NCBI GenBank assembly: GCA_015068705.1
Contig: SVJZ01000010.1
Coordinates: 1-64,000, forward strand
DNA: 64,000 bases
Origin: Oscillospiraceae bacterium
GTDB taxonomy: Bacteria > Bacillota > Clostridia > UMGS1810
Reading direction: 5' to 3'
Every line of letters begins with the position of its first letter. Positions within the stretch are counted from its first letter, which is position 1. Below, piece after piece: positions 25,784 through 33,625 of the stretch. Made by a program: the position numbers and the translations under genes. The notes below the pieces were generated by a model. It was given only the letters and a program-made list of their open reading frames with translations, did not search any database and was not told the DNA's origin.

Positions 25784-26395
25784 TTATACTCCAGGCAAAA
25801 GGCTGAGCAGGAAATTATAATTATAAAATGTTTTGAGTAAATAAGACGATGCAATCCAACCATTGACATAATTTACTCCGGGCAGGAAGGACAATGCACT
25901 AATCACGCTGACCAAGAGTGTTACCCAAAAAGCACCTGCCAACAATCCAAACACACCGCCCATCAAACCATTGCACTGCTTGAGCACCGGCACCCTTGCC
26001 ACAGAATCCAAAAGTGCTACCAGCAATCGCAACACCAGTTTGATAATCAATATCAAAAGTACAATGGCAAGGATGGATACAATCAACCCCGTGAGTTTTT
26101 GGGTAAGCTCGGCAATGGGGGCATTCAGGGAAACAGCGCCAAAGATTTTGGGCAGTTGCACCGCCTCCATTGCATCCGATGCAGCGTTTTCCAACCCCGA
26201 GCCAATCCATCCGCCAATGGTTTTTCCAACAAAGGAATTGGTAAGCAATGCACTGAACCAATCAAAGCAGAGCACTGCAGCGGCAATGGCGATAATAAAT
26301 GATACCACACTCATAAACGCCCGTACAAAGCCTTTTTTAGCCCCCCACAGCACGCAACCTGCCATGATGATTAAGATGATGATATCCACAATCAT
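25784..26395 (-). CDS. CvpA-family membrane protein
   Basis: This 203-residue protein has four hydrophobic segments. The N terminus MIVDIIILIIMAGCVLWGAKKGFVRAFMSVVSF is typical of CvpA, and LDSVARVPVLKQCNGLMGGVFGLLAGAF matches the conserved C-terminal membrane region. CvpA is linked to colicin V production in Escherichia coli and to envelope homeostasis elsewhere; its role in Firmicutes is poorly defined. The start at 26395 has an AGGAGAGGGG site and lies 16 bases after the DUF5711 gene, so the two are probably one operon. Confidence 0.88.
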   Translation of the reverse strand: MIVDIIILIIMAGCVLWGAKKGFVRAFMSVVSFIIAIAAAVLCFDWFSALLTNSFVGKTIGGWIGSGLENAASDAMEAVQLPKIFGAVSLNAPIAELTQKLTGLIVSILAIVLLILIIKLVLRLLVALLDSVARVPVLKQCNGLMGGVFGLLAGAFWVTLLVSVISALSFLPGVNYVNGWIASSYLLKTFYNYNFLLSLLPGV

Positions 26396-26411
26396 GTCAA
26401 ATGCCCCTCTC

Positions 26412-27599
26412 CTATTTGAGTTCTACCACCTCTGCCGCCGTTCCGGATACCACAAAGGCATGCTTGCGGTCAGCAAAAAGTACTGCGTTTTTGATATCCC
26501 GGTTGAGATTGACCGAATGAATTTCGTTGCCCCGTTCGCTGATAAGGATCAGTTTTCTGTCCTGCACCAGCAGGATATCTCCATTGACTGCATCGGTAAC
26601 CTTCACGTTGCCCGAGCAGGTGTATTCGCCCTTGCGCTTGCCGTTTGTCACAATCTGTATAACGTGATCGGCACGCGCCGCATCACCTTCATGCAAAGCA
26701 AGAACGATGTTGTCCTGCTCCACATCAAAGGTGGTCAAGCCTTTGCCCTCATAGCTGTATTCCCATTTCTTTTCGCCCTGCAGGTTGAATTCTGCACACG
26801 CAGTATCTCCTACCAGCAACAGTTCATCCCGTCCTGTAAAGCACACATCCAGTACCATGTTTCCTTCCAGCACCAATCCCGCATACGGTTTTTCCTGGGT
26901 AAAGTTAAACAGCATCAGCCCACCCGAAACCGTGCCTTTGGAAAAATCGGTGGTAGCAACCGCAATGCTGCGATTGTCAAAAGAAATATCTGCATCCACC
27001 ACATAGGTATCTGCACTGTGCCAGCGATATAGGACCTCCGCCTCGGGAGAATAAACAGTAATTTGTGCCTTAAAGCCCTTCTCGCGAGTTACCAGCAAAA
27101 AATATCCGTCCTGATTGATTTCACCCAATAGCACAACGCCATCTGCCGCAACCGGCATGGATTTTTTCTTATGTATCACCGCCGCCTCGGCAGATTCGGT
27201 ATAATATACCAACGTATAGGCGCCCCGGGTTTTTACCACCGGTCCTACACCCGCCACATCAACCTGCCACAAGGGCTCTAGTTTGGGCGAAAGAGCCGTT
27301 ACCTGATTGGACTGGGCAACAATCACCCCGTCTTTGTTGCTACCAAAGAAGTACCGGTCGGTAGAATTGAGCTCCAACATACCATTTTCGGTGGTTTCCA
27401 CCTCAAAATCCACACCCGAAAAGAATGCACGGAAGGTTGGATTATCACGATTGAGCATCACAGCAAATATGGTAGCCGCCACAATCAGGGCAACAAATAA
27501 CGCCATCATTGCCTTACGATTTTTTCGACGTATTTTCTGTCGTTCGGGCGGTTCGGTAACAATTCGCCGGATATTGGAATTTTCATTACTTGTTTTCAT
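26412..27599 (-). CDS. DUF5711-family membrane-anchored beta-propeller protein
   Basis: This 395-residue protein has a basic cytoplasmic N terminus (about 1-30), one transmembrane helix (AMMALFVALIVAATIFAVML) and a long beta-rich external domain. Repeated strands such as VVLLGEINQDGYFLLVTREKG and DNIVLALHEGD suggest a propeller. The pattern fits clostridial DUF5711 proteins. It has no catalytic signature. It is the first gene of a set with cvpA and corA. The function is unknown; an envelope-sensing or scaffold role is only a guess. Confidence 0.8.
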   Translation of the reverse strand: MKTSNENSNIRRIVTEPPERQKIRRKNRKAMMALFVALIVAATIFAVMLNRDNPTFRAFFSGVDFEVETTENGMLELNSTDRYFFGSNKDGVIVAQSNQVTALSPKLEPLWQVDVAGVGPVVKTRGAYTLVYYTESAEAAVIHKKKSMPVAADGVVLLGEINQDGYFLLVTREKGFKAQITVYSPEAEVLYRWHSADTYVVDADISFDNRSIAVATTDFSKGTVSGGLMLFNFTQEKPYAGLVLEGNMVLDVCFTGRDELLLVGDTACAEFNLQGEKKWEYSYEGKGLTTFDVEQDNIVLALHEGDAARADHVIQIVTNGKRKGEYTCSGNVKVTDAVNGDILLVQDRKLILISERGNEIHSVNLNRDIKNAVLFADRKHAFVVSGTAAEVVELK

Positions 27600-27979
27600 G
27601 GTTTCAGCACCTTTAATTTATATTCGGTAAAATGAAGGGGTATACTTGTGCGCCATCAGTATAACCGGCTTGACGGAATGCACAATTCAGATTATATTAC
27701 ACCAAATCTGTATTGGGTTTGAAAAATTACTGGTCCACAACCTTCCCTTTCGCCCGGTTTCGGCAAAATCTGCATTAAAAGCATTACACAATTTCGGTAT
27801 TTGATTCATCAGATTTCGCTTCATCAAACCAACTCAAAGCCATACTTGGTTTTATTATATCACACAAATTTGCGCTTGGCAACCACCTTTACGAAATTTC
27901 GCCCACCCAAAATTCACAAAACAAAAAAACGCAGTAACCCGGCACGAACCTGTGTTACTGCGTTTTGAATGATACAATA
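27600..27979. other. intergenic region with no gene seen
   Basis: The 380 bases between the DUF5711 start and putP stop hold the putP terminator (27924-27967). On the minus strand the region contains weak promoter-like elements for the DUF5711 gene. I see no reading frame with a ribosome site, and no riboswitch or tRNA. Confidence 0.6.
27924..27967 (-). terminator. rho-independent terminator of putP
   Basis: AAAACGCAGTAAC arms flank a loop of about 16 bases and are followed by TTTTTTT on the minus strand, starting about 12 bases after the putP stop. Confidence 0.85.
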
Positions 27980-29515
27980 TTAGTCGTCGATGCTATTATC
28001 GGTTGCCCGAGCAAAGATTTCTTCAACCTCTTTGGAAGGTGCCTTATCCAACAGGGTAACTACAACTGCTGCAACCGCACCAATTACAAATCCCGGGATG
28101 ATTTCATAAATACCGGTCAGTGCAGTCAGGGTAAGTCCGCCCGAAACCGGCAGCCACAGCCAAAGCATATCCACCAGTGCACCTACTACAATACCTGCAA
28201 CTGCACCTTTGTAAGTAAATCTCTTCCAGAACAGGGAGAATAATACTGCAGGTCCAAATGCCGCACCAAAAATGCCCCATGCATTGGATACCAAATCCAT
28301 AATCGCCTGTGCAGCCTTGCCCTTGCTGCTTGCGATGAAGAATGCGATTACTGCAATTACCAAAACTACGATACGGCTTACCCACAGCATTTCCTTGTTA
28401 GAAGCTTGTTTTCTGATAATCGGCTTATACAGGTCGCTGGAGAATGAAGATGCTGCAACCAGAAGTTGCGAATCGGCAGTGGACATGGATGCCGCAATAA
28501 TTGCCGCAAGCAAAAGTCCTGCAATAAATGCCGGGAATACCTGTTTTGCAAGTTGTACAAAAATCAGGGACTGTTGCCCGTTTGCAAGGAGTTCTTTGGA
28601 AAGGTCCACACCGTTGTTGTCAATAAACATTCTACCCAGATATGCAATCACGATGGTTGCCGCCAAAGACAATACCACCCAGATGATTGCAACGGTTGCG
28701 GATTTTTTCACCATAGAAGGCTTTTCAATTGCCATAAATCTTACGATAATGTGCGGCATGCCGAAATATCCCAATCCCCAACCCAGACCGGAAACGATAT
28801 CTTTCCAGCTTGCATTGAAGAAGTTTGCCACAAACGCAAACTGCTCACCGTTGGGGCCCTCATAAACAGTGGTCAAAGCCGCAGGCTCCAACTCTCTGGT
28901 AAAACCAACCACGATGGGCACAATCAAAAGTGCCGCAATCATGAGCAGACCCTGGAAAAAGTCGGTCCAGCAAACTGCTTTAAAACCACCCAAGAAGGTG
29001 TATGCCAGTACAATTGCCGCAAAGATAATCATTGCAGTGGTTTTGGAAAGACCCGGTACCAGTGTTACAAATACATCCGAACCTGCCACAAAAGCAGAAG
29101 CAACATAGATGGTAAAGCAAACCAGAAATACCACTGCACAGATGATGCTTACCGCATGACTCTTGGATGCAAAGCGGTTGGAAAGATACTGCGGAAGGGT
29201 AATGGCATCACCCGATGCTTTGGAAAACTTACGCAGTCTTTTTGCAACCAGAATCCAGTTTGCCGCAGTACCGATCGCCAGACCAATACCAATCCACGCC
29301 TGACCAAAGCCAAATGCGAGAATACTTCCGGGCAATCCCATCAAAAGCCATGCACTCATGTCGGATGCCTGCGCACTCATGGCAGTTACCCACGGACCCA
29401 TCGCACGACCGCCGAGGAAGTAGTCTTTTTCGGTAACCCCTTTGGATTTAACGAAAAAGATTACGCCGATGGCAATCATTGCCACAAAGTAAAGTACAAA
29501 TGCAAAAATGTCCAT
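27980..29515 (-). CDS. putP: sodium/proline symporter
   Basis: This 511-residue protein of the sodium:solute symporter family has about 13 transmembrane helices. The N-terminal MDIFAFVLYFVAMIAIGVIFF, then FLGGRAMGPWVTAMSAQASDMSAWLLMGLPGSI, matches PutP proline carriers, and the sodium-site region AASMSTADSQLLVAASS is intact. It should import proline with Na+. The ATG at 29515 has an AAGGGG site. The promoter at 29560-29588 overlaps a large palindrome beside a TetR gene. It is monocistronic with its own terminator. Confidence 0.95.
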   Translation of the reverse strand: MDIFAFVLYFVAMIAIGVIFFVKSKGVTEKDYFLGGRAMGPWVTAMSAQASDMSAWLLMGLPGSILAFGFGQAWIGIGLAIGTAANWILVAKRLRKFSKASGDAITLPQYLSNRFASKSHAVSIICAVVFLVCFTIYVASAFVAGSDVFVTLVPGLSKTTAMIIFAAIVLAYTFLGGFKAVCWTDFFQGLLMIAALLIVPIVVGFTRELEPAALTTVYEGPNGEQFAFVANFFNASWKDIVSGLGWGLGYFGMPHIIVRFMAIEKPSMVKKSATVAIIWVVLSLAATIVIAYLGRMFIDNNGVDLSKELLANGQQSLIFVQLAKQVFPAFIAGLLLAAIIAASMSTADSQLLVAASSFSSDLYKPIIRKQASNKEMLWVSRIVVLVIAVIAFFIASSKGKAAQAIMDLVSNAWGIFGAAFGPAVLFSLFWKRFTYKGAVAGIVVGALVDMLWLWLPVSGGLTLTALTGIYEIIPGFVIGAVAAVVVTLLDKAPSKEVEEIFARATDNSIDD

Positions 29516-29559
29516 TAGATATAATCCCCTTTTTTGTCATATTTTTTTGTACAGGTGAC

Positions 29560-29588
29560 ATTATAACACAGAAAAAAACAAAAATCAA
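29560..29588 (-). promoter_or_regulatory. promoter of putP
   Basis: TTGATT (29583-29588) and TATAAT (29560-29565) are spaced by 17 bases on the minus strand. The -35 lies in the outer arm of the inverted repeat at 29583-29636. Confidence 0.65.
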
Positions 29589-29636
29589 TAGAGAACGAAG
29601 TATAGACCGTATTCTATACTAAATTCTCTATTGATT
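29583..29636 (-). repeat. nested palindrome: tetR terminator and/or operator at putP
   Basis: Outer arms AATCAATAGAGAA / TTCTCTATTGATT (13 bp) enclose inner arms AGTATAGA / TCTATACT around a six-base loop. On the minus strand a T-rich run follows, so it can terminate tetR. It also spans the putP -35 region. The inner repeat has the size of a TetR-family operator. Confidence 0.65.
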
Positions 29637-29678
29637 ATCACTTTCGCAGATACACCGCTATTTAAAATATATACGGTT

Positions 29679-30263
29679 TTACAGACGAATTTTCGCCAAA
29701 AACATCGGCATGGTCTTTTTGGCATAAGACGAAAGGGAGTATTCCCCGTTGCACAAACACCAATCATAAAGAAGTGCCCGTTCGCACATGGCGTATAATT
29801 TTACCATCTCGTTGACCGTCATGTCCCCGGTCAGTTCCCCTTTTTTCTGTCCATCCGTCACAAGTCGGCGCAGCAGTTTATAATACAACCGCTTGTGATC
29901 AAGCAAATGCTTTTCGCCTTTGGTGGTCAACTGGGTGGAATACAATCTGGTCAAAAGGTCGATGTCTATCCGCTCTTCAATCACAGAAAACAGCCGTTCG
30001 TTTAAGTACATCAACTTGTCAAAACAATGCATTTCATCCGGCAGTTCGTTTTGCAGGCGGTCATACTCCTCGTCAAATATGTAGGACAACGAGCCAAGCA
30101 AGGCATCCTTTCCCTCAAAATAATGGTAAAACGACCCCTTTGACGTGCCCGATTCCTCGATGATTTCTTCTATTGTGGTATTCTCATACCCCTGCTCGTA
30201 AAATAAATCCCATGCGGCGGTAATAATTTTTCCCTTGGTATTTCTCGTACTTTTCTTGGACAT
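29679..30263 (-). CDS. TetR-family transcriptional regulator
   Basis: This 194-residue protein has an N-terminal TetR HTH (GKIITAAWDLFYEQGYENTTIEEIIEESGTSKGSFYHYFEGKDALL) and an all-helical ligand domain. The start at 30263 lies 19 bases after the transglutaminase stop, so the two genes are probably co-transcribed. Downstream lies the nested palindrome at the putP promoter, a possible target. The effector is unknown. Expression as the second gene behind a secreted protein is unusual for a local repressor, so it may act elsewhere too. Confidence 0.92.
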   Translation of the reverse strand: MSKKSTRNTKGKIITAAWDLFYEQGYENTTIEEIIEESGTSKGSFYHYFEGKDALLGSLSYIFDEEYDRLQNELPDEMHCFDKLMYLNERLFSVIEERIDIDLLTRLYSTQLTTKGEKHLLDHKRLYYKLLRRLVTDGQKKGELTGDMTVNEMVKLYAMCERALLYDWCLCNGEYSLSSYAKKTMPMFLAKIRL

Positions 30264-30282
30264 ACCCCACCAACCGTCCCTT

Positions 30283-31851
30283 TTAATATTCCATCTCCGC
30301 TACATCATAGAGCGGCTTCAGACCGCCCGTACCATCCCACAGGAAATATTTTACCGTTTTAAACGTTTCCTCATGTTCCAAATAATTCGCTTTCACTCTG
30401 GTAACTCCCGTTTGAAGGTCAACGGTTCCCTCTGTCATCCCTGCGTCAACAAGCACATTGTTTTCATCATAAACCGCCTGGTATATTTTCACTTTTTTGG
30501 GTTCGATACAGCCAATCTCCAGCGTCATATTTTCTCCAATCCCCACCCTGTCGCAAACAAACATGGCAAACAGCTCATTTCCGGAAGAAAAACAGATCCA
30601 GCTGTGAATCATATTGAGATTTGCTTTGGGTAATACCGCGCGGATATTATCCTGGGAACCCATCCATTTTAGTGCCTCGGCCATATCTCCAGTCACACAC
30701 AAACGAACAATGGGTCCTTTTTTCAACTGCTGCCCCACAACGTCTGCATCGGGTTGATTTACAATCGTCCCATGCTTTGTAAAATAACTATCCTGCGTCG
30801 CCGTGCAGATGGGCATGGCATACGGATTATCCAGAATGTGAGTACTGCCCTCGCTCTGTGCCGTAGTCATATTAAAATATGCATGAAACAGTACTTCCTG
30901 GGATGTACCATTCACATTTACCACACCATCATCCCAGGTCAAATCGGTGTAATACCAGTCCCCGTCCAGTAAAACCAGATTCCATGCATGACCTCCGCCA
31001 TTGGCAACACCGGTTGCAACGTGCGAAAGAATCCCCACGCGATAAAGTAAATACTGATATGCTTTGGAATAACCGTCACAAACCGCCCTGCCCTTTACCA
31101 TTGCCCCATATGCAGCATGTACGCCGGGAAAGTTTGCCTTGCATATTTCCAACGCCTCTGCTCTCTCTTCGTCATCCACAATCGCATATGCCTCATTATA
31201 TGCATCCAGTGCATCATAGTCATAAGTAATGCGCGCCGCCAGCTCATCATGCAGCATCACTGCTTTTTCATAGTCGGTCATTGTGGGTGTTACACCCGAT
31301 GCACGCAAAACCGTCTGTGCCCACATTAAAAATTCGGAAACCTTATTGGGCGCCAAAAGCCCTTGCTCATAATCAGGCAGTACTTCGGTTATATATTCGT
31401 CATCATCATCCAGATAATATCCATACCCAGAACGTAACCAAAAGTACTGAGGAAAATCTCCCAGGCACGCAAAAAACACCTTCTCAAATTCGGCAGGCGT
31501 AAGCCGGTGCTCTGTCATGTCAATTTCAATCCGCTTATTTCCAAATCCTTCTGCCAAATCCTCATAGGCTTCTTCCAGCTTGTGATTACCATTTTTCCGA
31601 TCCTCGGCTTTTAGGGTACAATATCCATAATAATCATCCGGATCAACGCCCTCAAACCGTTCCGGAGCAACCGACAAAGACATATCAATCCGCTCGTTTT
31701 CCTGCACACTTTCATGCGATACCCTTGTCGCCTTATCCAGCAATCTGATTTGTTTCTGCTCGGCACCTGTTGGACGGTCTGCCTCCTCTGCAGCCAGAGC
31801 AGGAATCAAATTCATCGACAGCATCAAGAGCAACGCCACAAACCATTTCAA
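30283..31851 (-). CDS. secreted transglutaminase-like domain protein
   Basis: This 522-residue protein has a signal peptide (MKWFVALLLMLSMNLIPALA) and a transglutaminase/protease-like core. The triad is visible: Cys in GRAVCDGYSKAYQYLL, His in GGGHAWNLVLL and Asp in DGDWYYTDLTWDD. A C-terminal domain of about 200 residues is beta-rich. The TTG at 31851 was chosen because GGAGGCG lies at the right distance and gives a standard signal sequence; an ATG five codons upstream has no good site. It has its own promoter and is followed by the TetR gene. It may act in cell-surface peptide processing or cross-linking. The substrate is unknown. Confidence 0.87.
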   Translation of the reverse strand: MKWFVALLLMLSMNLIPALAAEEADRPTGAEQKQIRLLDKATRVSHESVQENERIDMSLSVAPERFEGVDPDDYYGYCTLKAEDRKNGNHKLEEAYEDLAEGFGNKRIEIDMTEHRLTPAEFEKVFFACLGDFPQYFWLRSGYGYYLDDDDEYITEVLPDYEQGLLAPNKVSEFLMWAQTVLRASGVTPTMTDYEKAVMLHDELAARITYDYDALDAYNEAYAIVDDEERAEALEICKANFPGVHAAYGAMVKGRAVCDGYSKAYQYLLYRVGILSHVATGVANGGGHAWNLVLLDGDWYYTDLTWDDGVVNVNGTSQEVLFHAYFNMTTAQSEGSTHILDNPYAMPICTATQDSYFTKHGTIVNQPDADVVGQQLKKGPIVRLCVTGDMAEALKWMGSQDNIRAVLPKANLNMIHSWICFSSGNELFAMFVCDRVGIGENMTLEIGCIEPKKVKIYQAVYDENNVLVDAGMTEGTVDLQTGVTRVKANYLEHEETFKTVKYFLWDGTGGLKPLYDVAEMEY

Positions 31852-31899
31852 GAAAAACGCCTCCATTCATACTTAACCGCCTTTTGCTTACTCATAGTT

Positions 31900-31928
31900 A
31901 TTATAACATAGTATTTTCAAAAACGCAA
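31900..31928 (-). promoter_or_regulatory. promoter of the transglutaminase-tetR unit
   Basis: TTGCGT (31923-31928) and TATAAT (31900-31905) are spaced by 17 bases on the minus strand. Confidence 0.6.
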
Positions 31929-32022
31929 TACCATCGGTAAAAATTGAAACTTTTAAATACTGGCGCTTAAAATTGATATTCAGCCAGGAAAAGTGTTATC
32001 AAACCCACTTTCCCAAACGCCA

Positions 32023-32049
32023 AAAAAGCCCTGAAAATCAGGGCTTTTT
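32023..32049. terminator. terminator downstream of guaA
   Basis: AAAAAGCCCTGA and TCAGGGCTTTTT arms with a three-base loop. The T run follows on both strands. It ends the guaA transcript about 150 bases after the stop. Confidence 0.88.
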
Positions 32050-32064
32050 GAATGCAGTATAGAC

Positions 32065-32207
32065 AAGAAAACGTTCGTTTTCTTGCAAGGTACCCGCCTT
32101 GCGGTTCCCGACATTTGATTTCGATGCGAAAAGCATCTCACCCTCTGTCGACCGCTGCACAATAAGTTTTTCGCTCCATCTGCCACCGGCAGTGCTCAAA
32201 ACTTATT
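32065..32207 (-). repeat. series of four inverted repeats after guaA
   Basis: Hairpins lie at 32161-32207 (AATAAGTTTT arms, which include the guaA stop codon, with an inner CTGCC/GGCAG), 32123-32137 (GATGC/GCATC), 32085-32102 (GCAAGG/CCTTGC) and 32065-32084 (AAGAAAAC/GTTTTCTT). All precede the terminator at 32023-32049. Function unknown; it could be a structured 3' UTR or a small RNA. Confidence 0.5.
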
Positions 32208-33183
32208 CCCACTCGATCGTCCCAATCGGCTTGGGCGTCAAATCAAGCAACACACGGTTGATACCGGGTACCTCATGGGTGATTCTGTCGGTGATGCGAT
32301 GCAGTACCTCATACGGGATTTCTTCGATGGTTGCAGTCATGGCGTCAACGGTATTGACCGCACGGATGATTGCCGGCCATCCCTCGTAACGCTTGTCATC
32401 CTTCACACCAACGCTCTTGAAATCGGGCACTGCAATAAAATACTGCCACACCTTTCCTGCAAGACCGCACTTGTCAAATTCCTCTCTCAAAATCGCATCT
32501 GCCTCACGCAGTGCTTCCAGTCTGTCACGGGTGATTGCGCCCAGGCAACGAACGCCCAGACCCGGACCCGGGAAGGGCTGACGATAAACCATCTCATCAG
32601 GAAGACCCAGCGCACTTCCCACCACTCTTACCTCATCCTTGTAGAGCAATTTGATCGGCTCTACCAGTTCCATATCCATTTCTTCGGGAAGGCCGCCCAC
32701 ATTGTGATGCGCCTTCACGCCGTCGCTCTCCAAAATATCGGGATAAATGGTACCCTGCGCCAGAAACTTGATTCCCTCCAGCTTTGCTGCCTCCTCATCA
32801 AATACCTTGATAAACTCGCCACCAATGATTTTTCTCTTCTTCTCGGGCTCTGCAACATCCTTCAAAAGACCCAAAAATCTGTCGGTTGCATCAATGTAAA
32901 TCAGGTTGGCATCCAAACCTTTCTGGAAAATCTCGATTACCTGCTCGCTCTCGCCCTTTCTCATCAAACCATGATTTACATGCACACACACCAGCTGCTT
33001 GCCAATTGCTTTGATAAGTAATGCAGCCACAACCGACGAATCCACGCCGCCGGACAGTGCCAAAAGGACCTTTTTATCTCCCACCTGCGCACGAACCTGC
33101 GCCACCTGCTCGGCAATGAAAGCCTCTGCTAACTCAGGCGTGGTGATACGTTCCATCGAATCAGGACGTTTATTACTGTTCAT
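32203..33183 (-). CDS. guaA: GMP synthase ATP-pyrophosphatase subunit without amidotransferase domain
   Basis: This 326-residue protein contains only the C-terminal half of usual GMP synthase. The PP-loop ATPase (LLALSGGVDSSVVAALL), RQPFPGPGLGVRCLG and the dimerization domain ending KPIGTIEWE are intact. The N-terminal class I glutamine amidotransferase domain is missing, so the protein is about 180 residues short of the typical 510. The start at 33183 was chosen for its six-base spacing from GGAGGA; a second ATG at 33189 is too close. No amidotransferase gene is nearby. Either a separate glutaminase subunit is encoded elsewhere, as in archaea, or it uses ammonia. It makes GMP from XMP. Confidence 0.93.
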   Translation of the reverse strand: MNSNKRPDSMERITTPELAEAFIAEQVAQVRAQVGDKKVLLALSGGVDSSVVAALLIKAIGKQLVCVHVNHGLMRKGESEQVIEIFQKGLDANLIYIDATDRFLGLLKDVAEPEKKRKIIGGEFIKVFDEEAAKLEGIKFLAQGTIYPDILESDGVKAHHNVGGLPEEMDMELVEPIKLLYKDEVRVVGSALGLPDEMVYRQPFPGPGLGVRCLGAITRDRLEALREADAILREEFDKCGLAGKVWQYFIAVPDFKSVGVKDDKRYEGWPAIIRAVNTVDAMTATIEEIPYEVLHRITDRITHEVPGINRVLLDLTPKPIGTIEWE

Positions 33184-33235
33184 GTTCATTCCTCCATTGT
33201 GTTAATTTTTCTGCTGTAACAACCTCAATATCTAT

Positions 33236-33264
33236 ACTATAAATGATTTTGGGCGCAAAGTCAA
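33236..33264 (-). promoter_or_regulatory. promoter of guaA
   Basis: TTGACT (33259-33264) and TATAGT (33236-33241) are spaced by 17 bases on the minus strand. The leader of about 50 bases has no room for a guanine riboswitch, and none was seen. Confidence 0.7.
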
Positions 33265-33313
33265 CCGTCATGCCCCTTCCATCAGTATATTTGTTTTATC
33301 TAGGGCAACCAGC

Positions 33314-33577
33314 TTAGCCCACGGCGTTTTGGCTATCATACGCCTGCCGGACCGCCTTTGCCAACTGGTCTGCACAAGAGGTAGAACGACCACCGCAAGT
33401 ATTCCCCGCAAGCTTTTCTTCTATCTGTTCTACCGTCCAACCATCCACCAACTTTGCAATCGCTTTCAAGTTGCCGTTGCAGCCGCCCGAAAAGGAAATA
33501 TCAGTTACCACATTCCCTTCCAGGTGAAAGTGAATTTCCATTGCGCACACGCTTTTGGTGCGATAGGTGTAATCCAT
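33314..33577 (-). CDS. TSCPD-domain protein, TIGR03905 type
   Basis: This 87-residue protein matches the short TSCPD family. It begins MDYTYRTKSVCAMEIHFHLE, has FSGGCNGNLKAIAKLV, and ends with the cysteine motif NTCGGRSTSCADQLA. The same fold occurs at the end of some ribonucleotide reductases, where it may bind metal. Its own function is unknown. The ATG at 33577 has an AAAGGAG site. It lies 48 bases after the DUF4080 gene on the same strand and may share its transcript. Confidence 0.9.
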   Translation of the reverse strand: MDYTYRTKSVCAMEIHFHLEGNVVTDISFSGGCNGNLKAIAKLVDGWTVEQIEEKLAGNTCGGRSTSCADQLAKAVRQAYDSQNAVG

Positions 33578-33625
33578 GTTTCCATCTCCTTTTGCCTGTT
33601 CCTTTTTATTATAAACTTTTTTTCT

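Larger units (their letters stand above)
31852..32202. other. intergenic region with promoter, terminator and hairpin-rich tail of guaA
   Basis: This gap holds the promoter of the transglutaminase gene (31900-31928), a terminator (32023-32049) and at least three further inverted repeats between the terminator and the guaA stop. No protein gene was seen; frames here lack ribosome sites. Confidence 0.6.

Noticed and set aside
28466-29518. 350-residue plus-strand frame opposite putP
   Set aside because: It lies antisense to a full-length conserved transporter, has no ribosome site and has a biased composition.
32065-32084. LexA-like operator (AAGAAAAC-GTTC-GTTTTCTT)
   Set aside because: It does not match the Firmicutes LexA consensus GAAC-N4-GTTC and lies after guaA rather than before an SOS gene.
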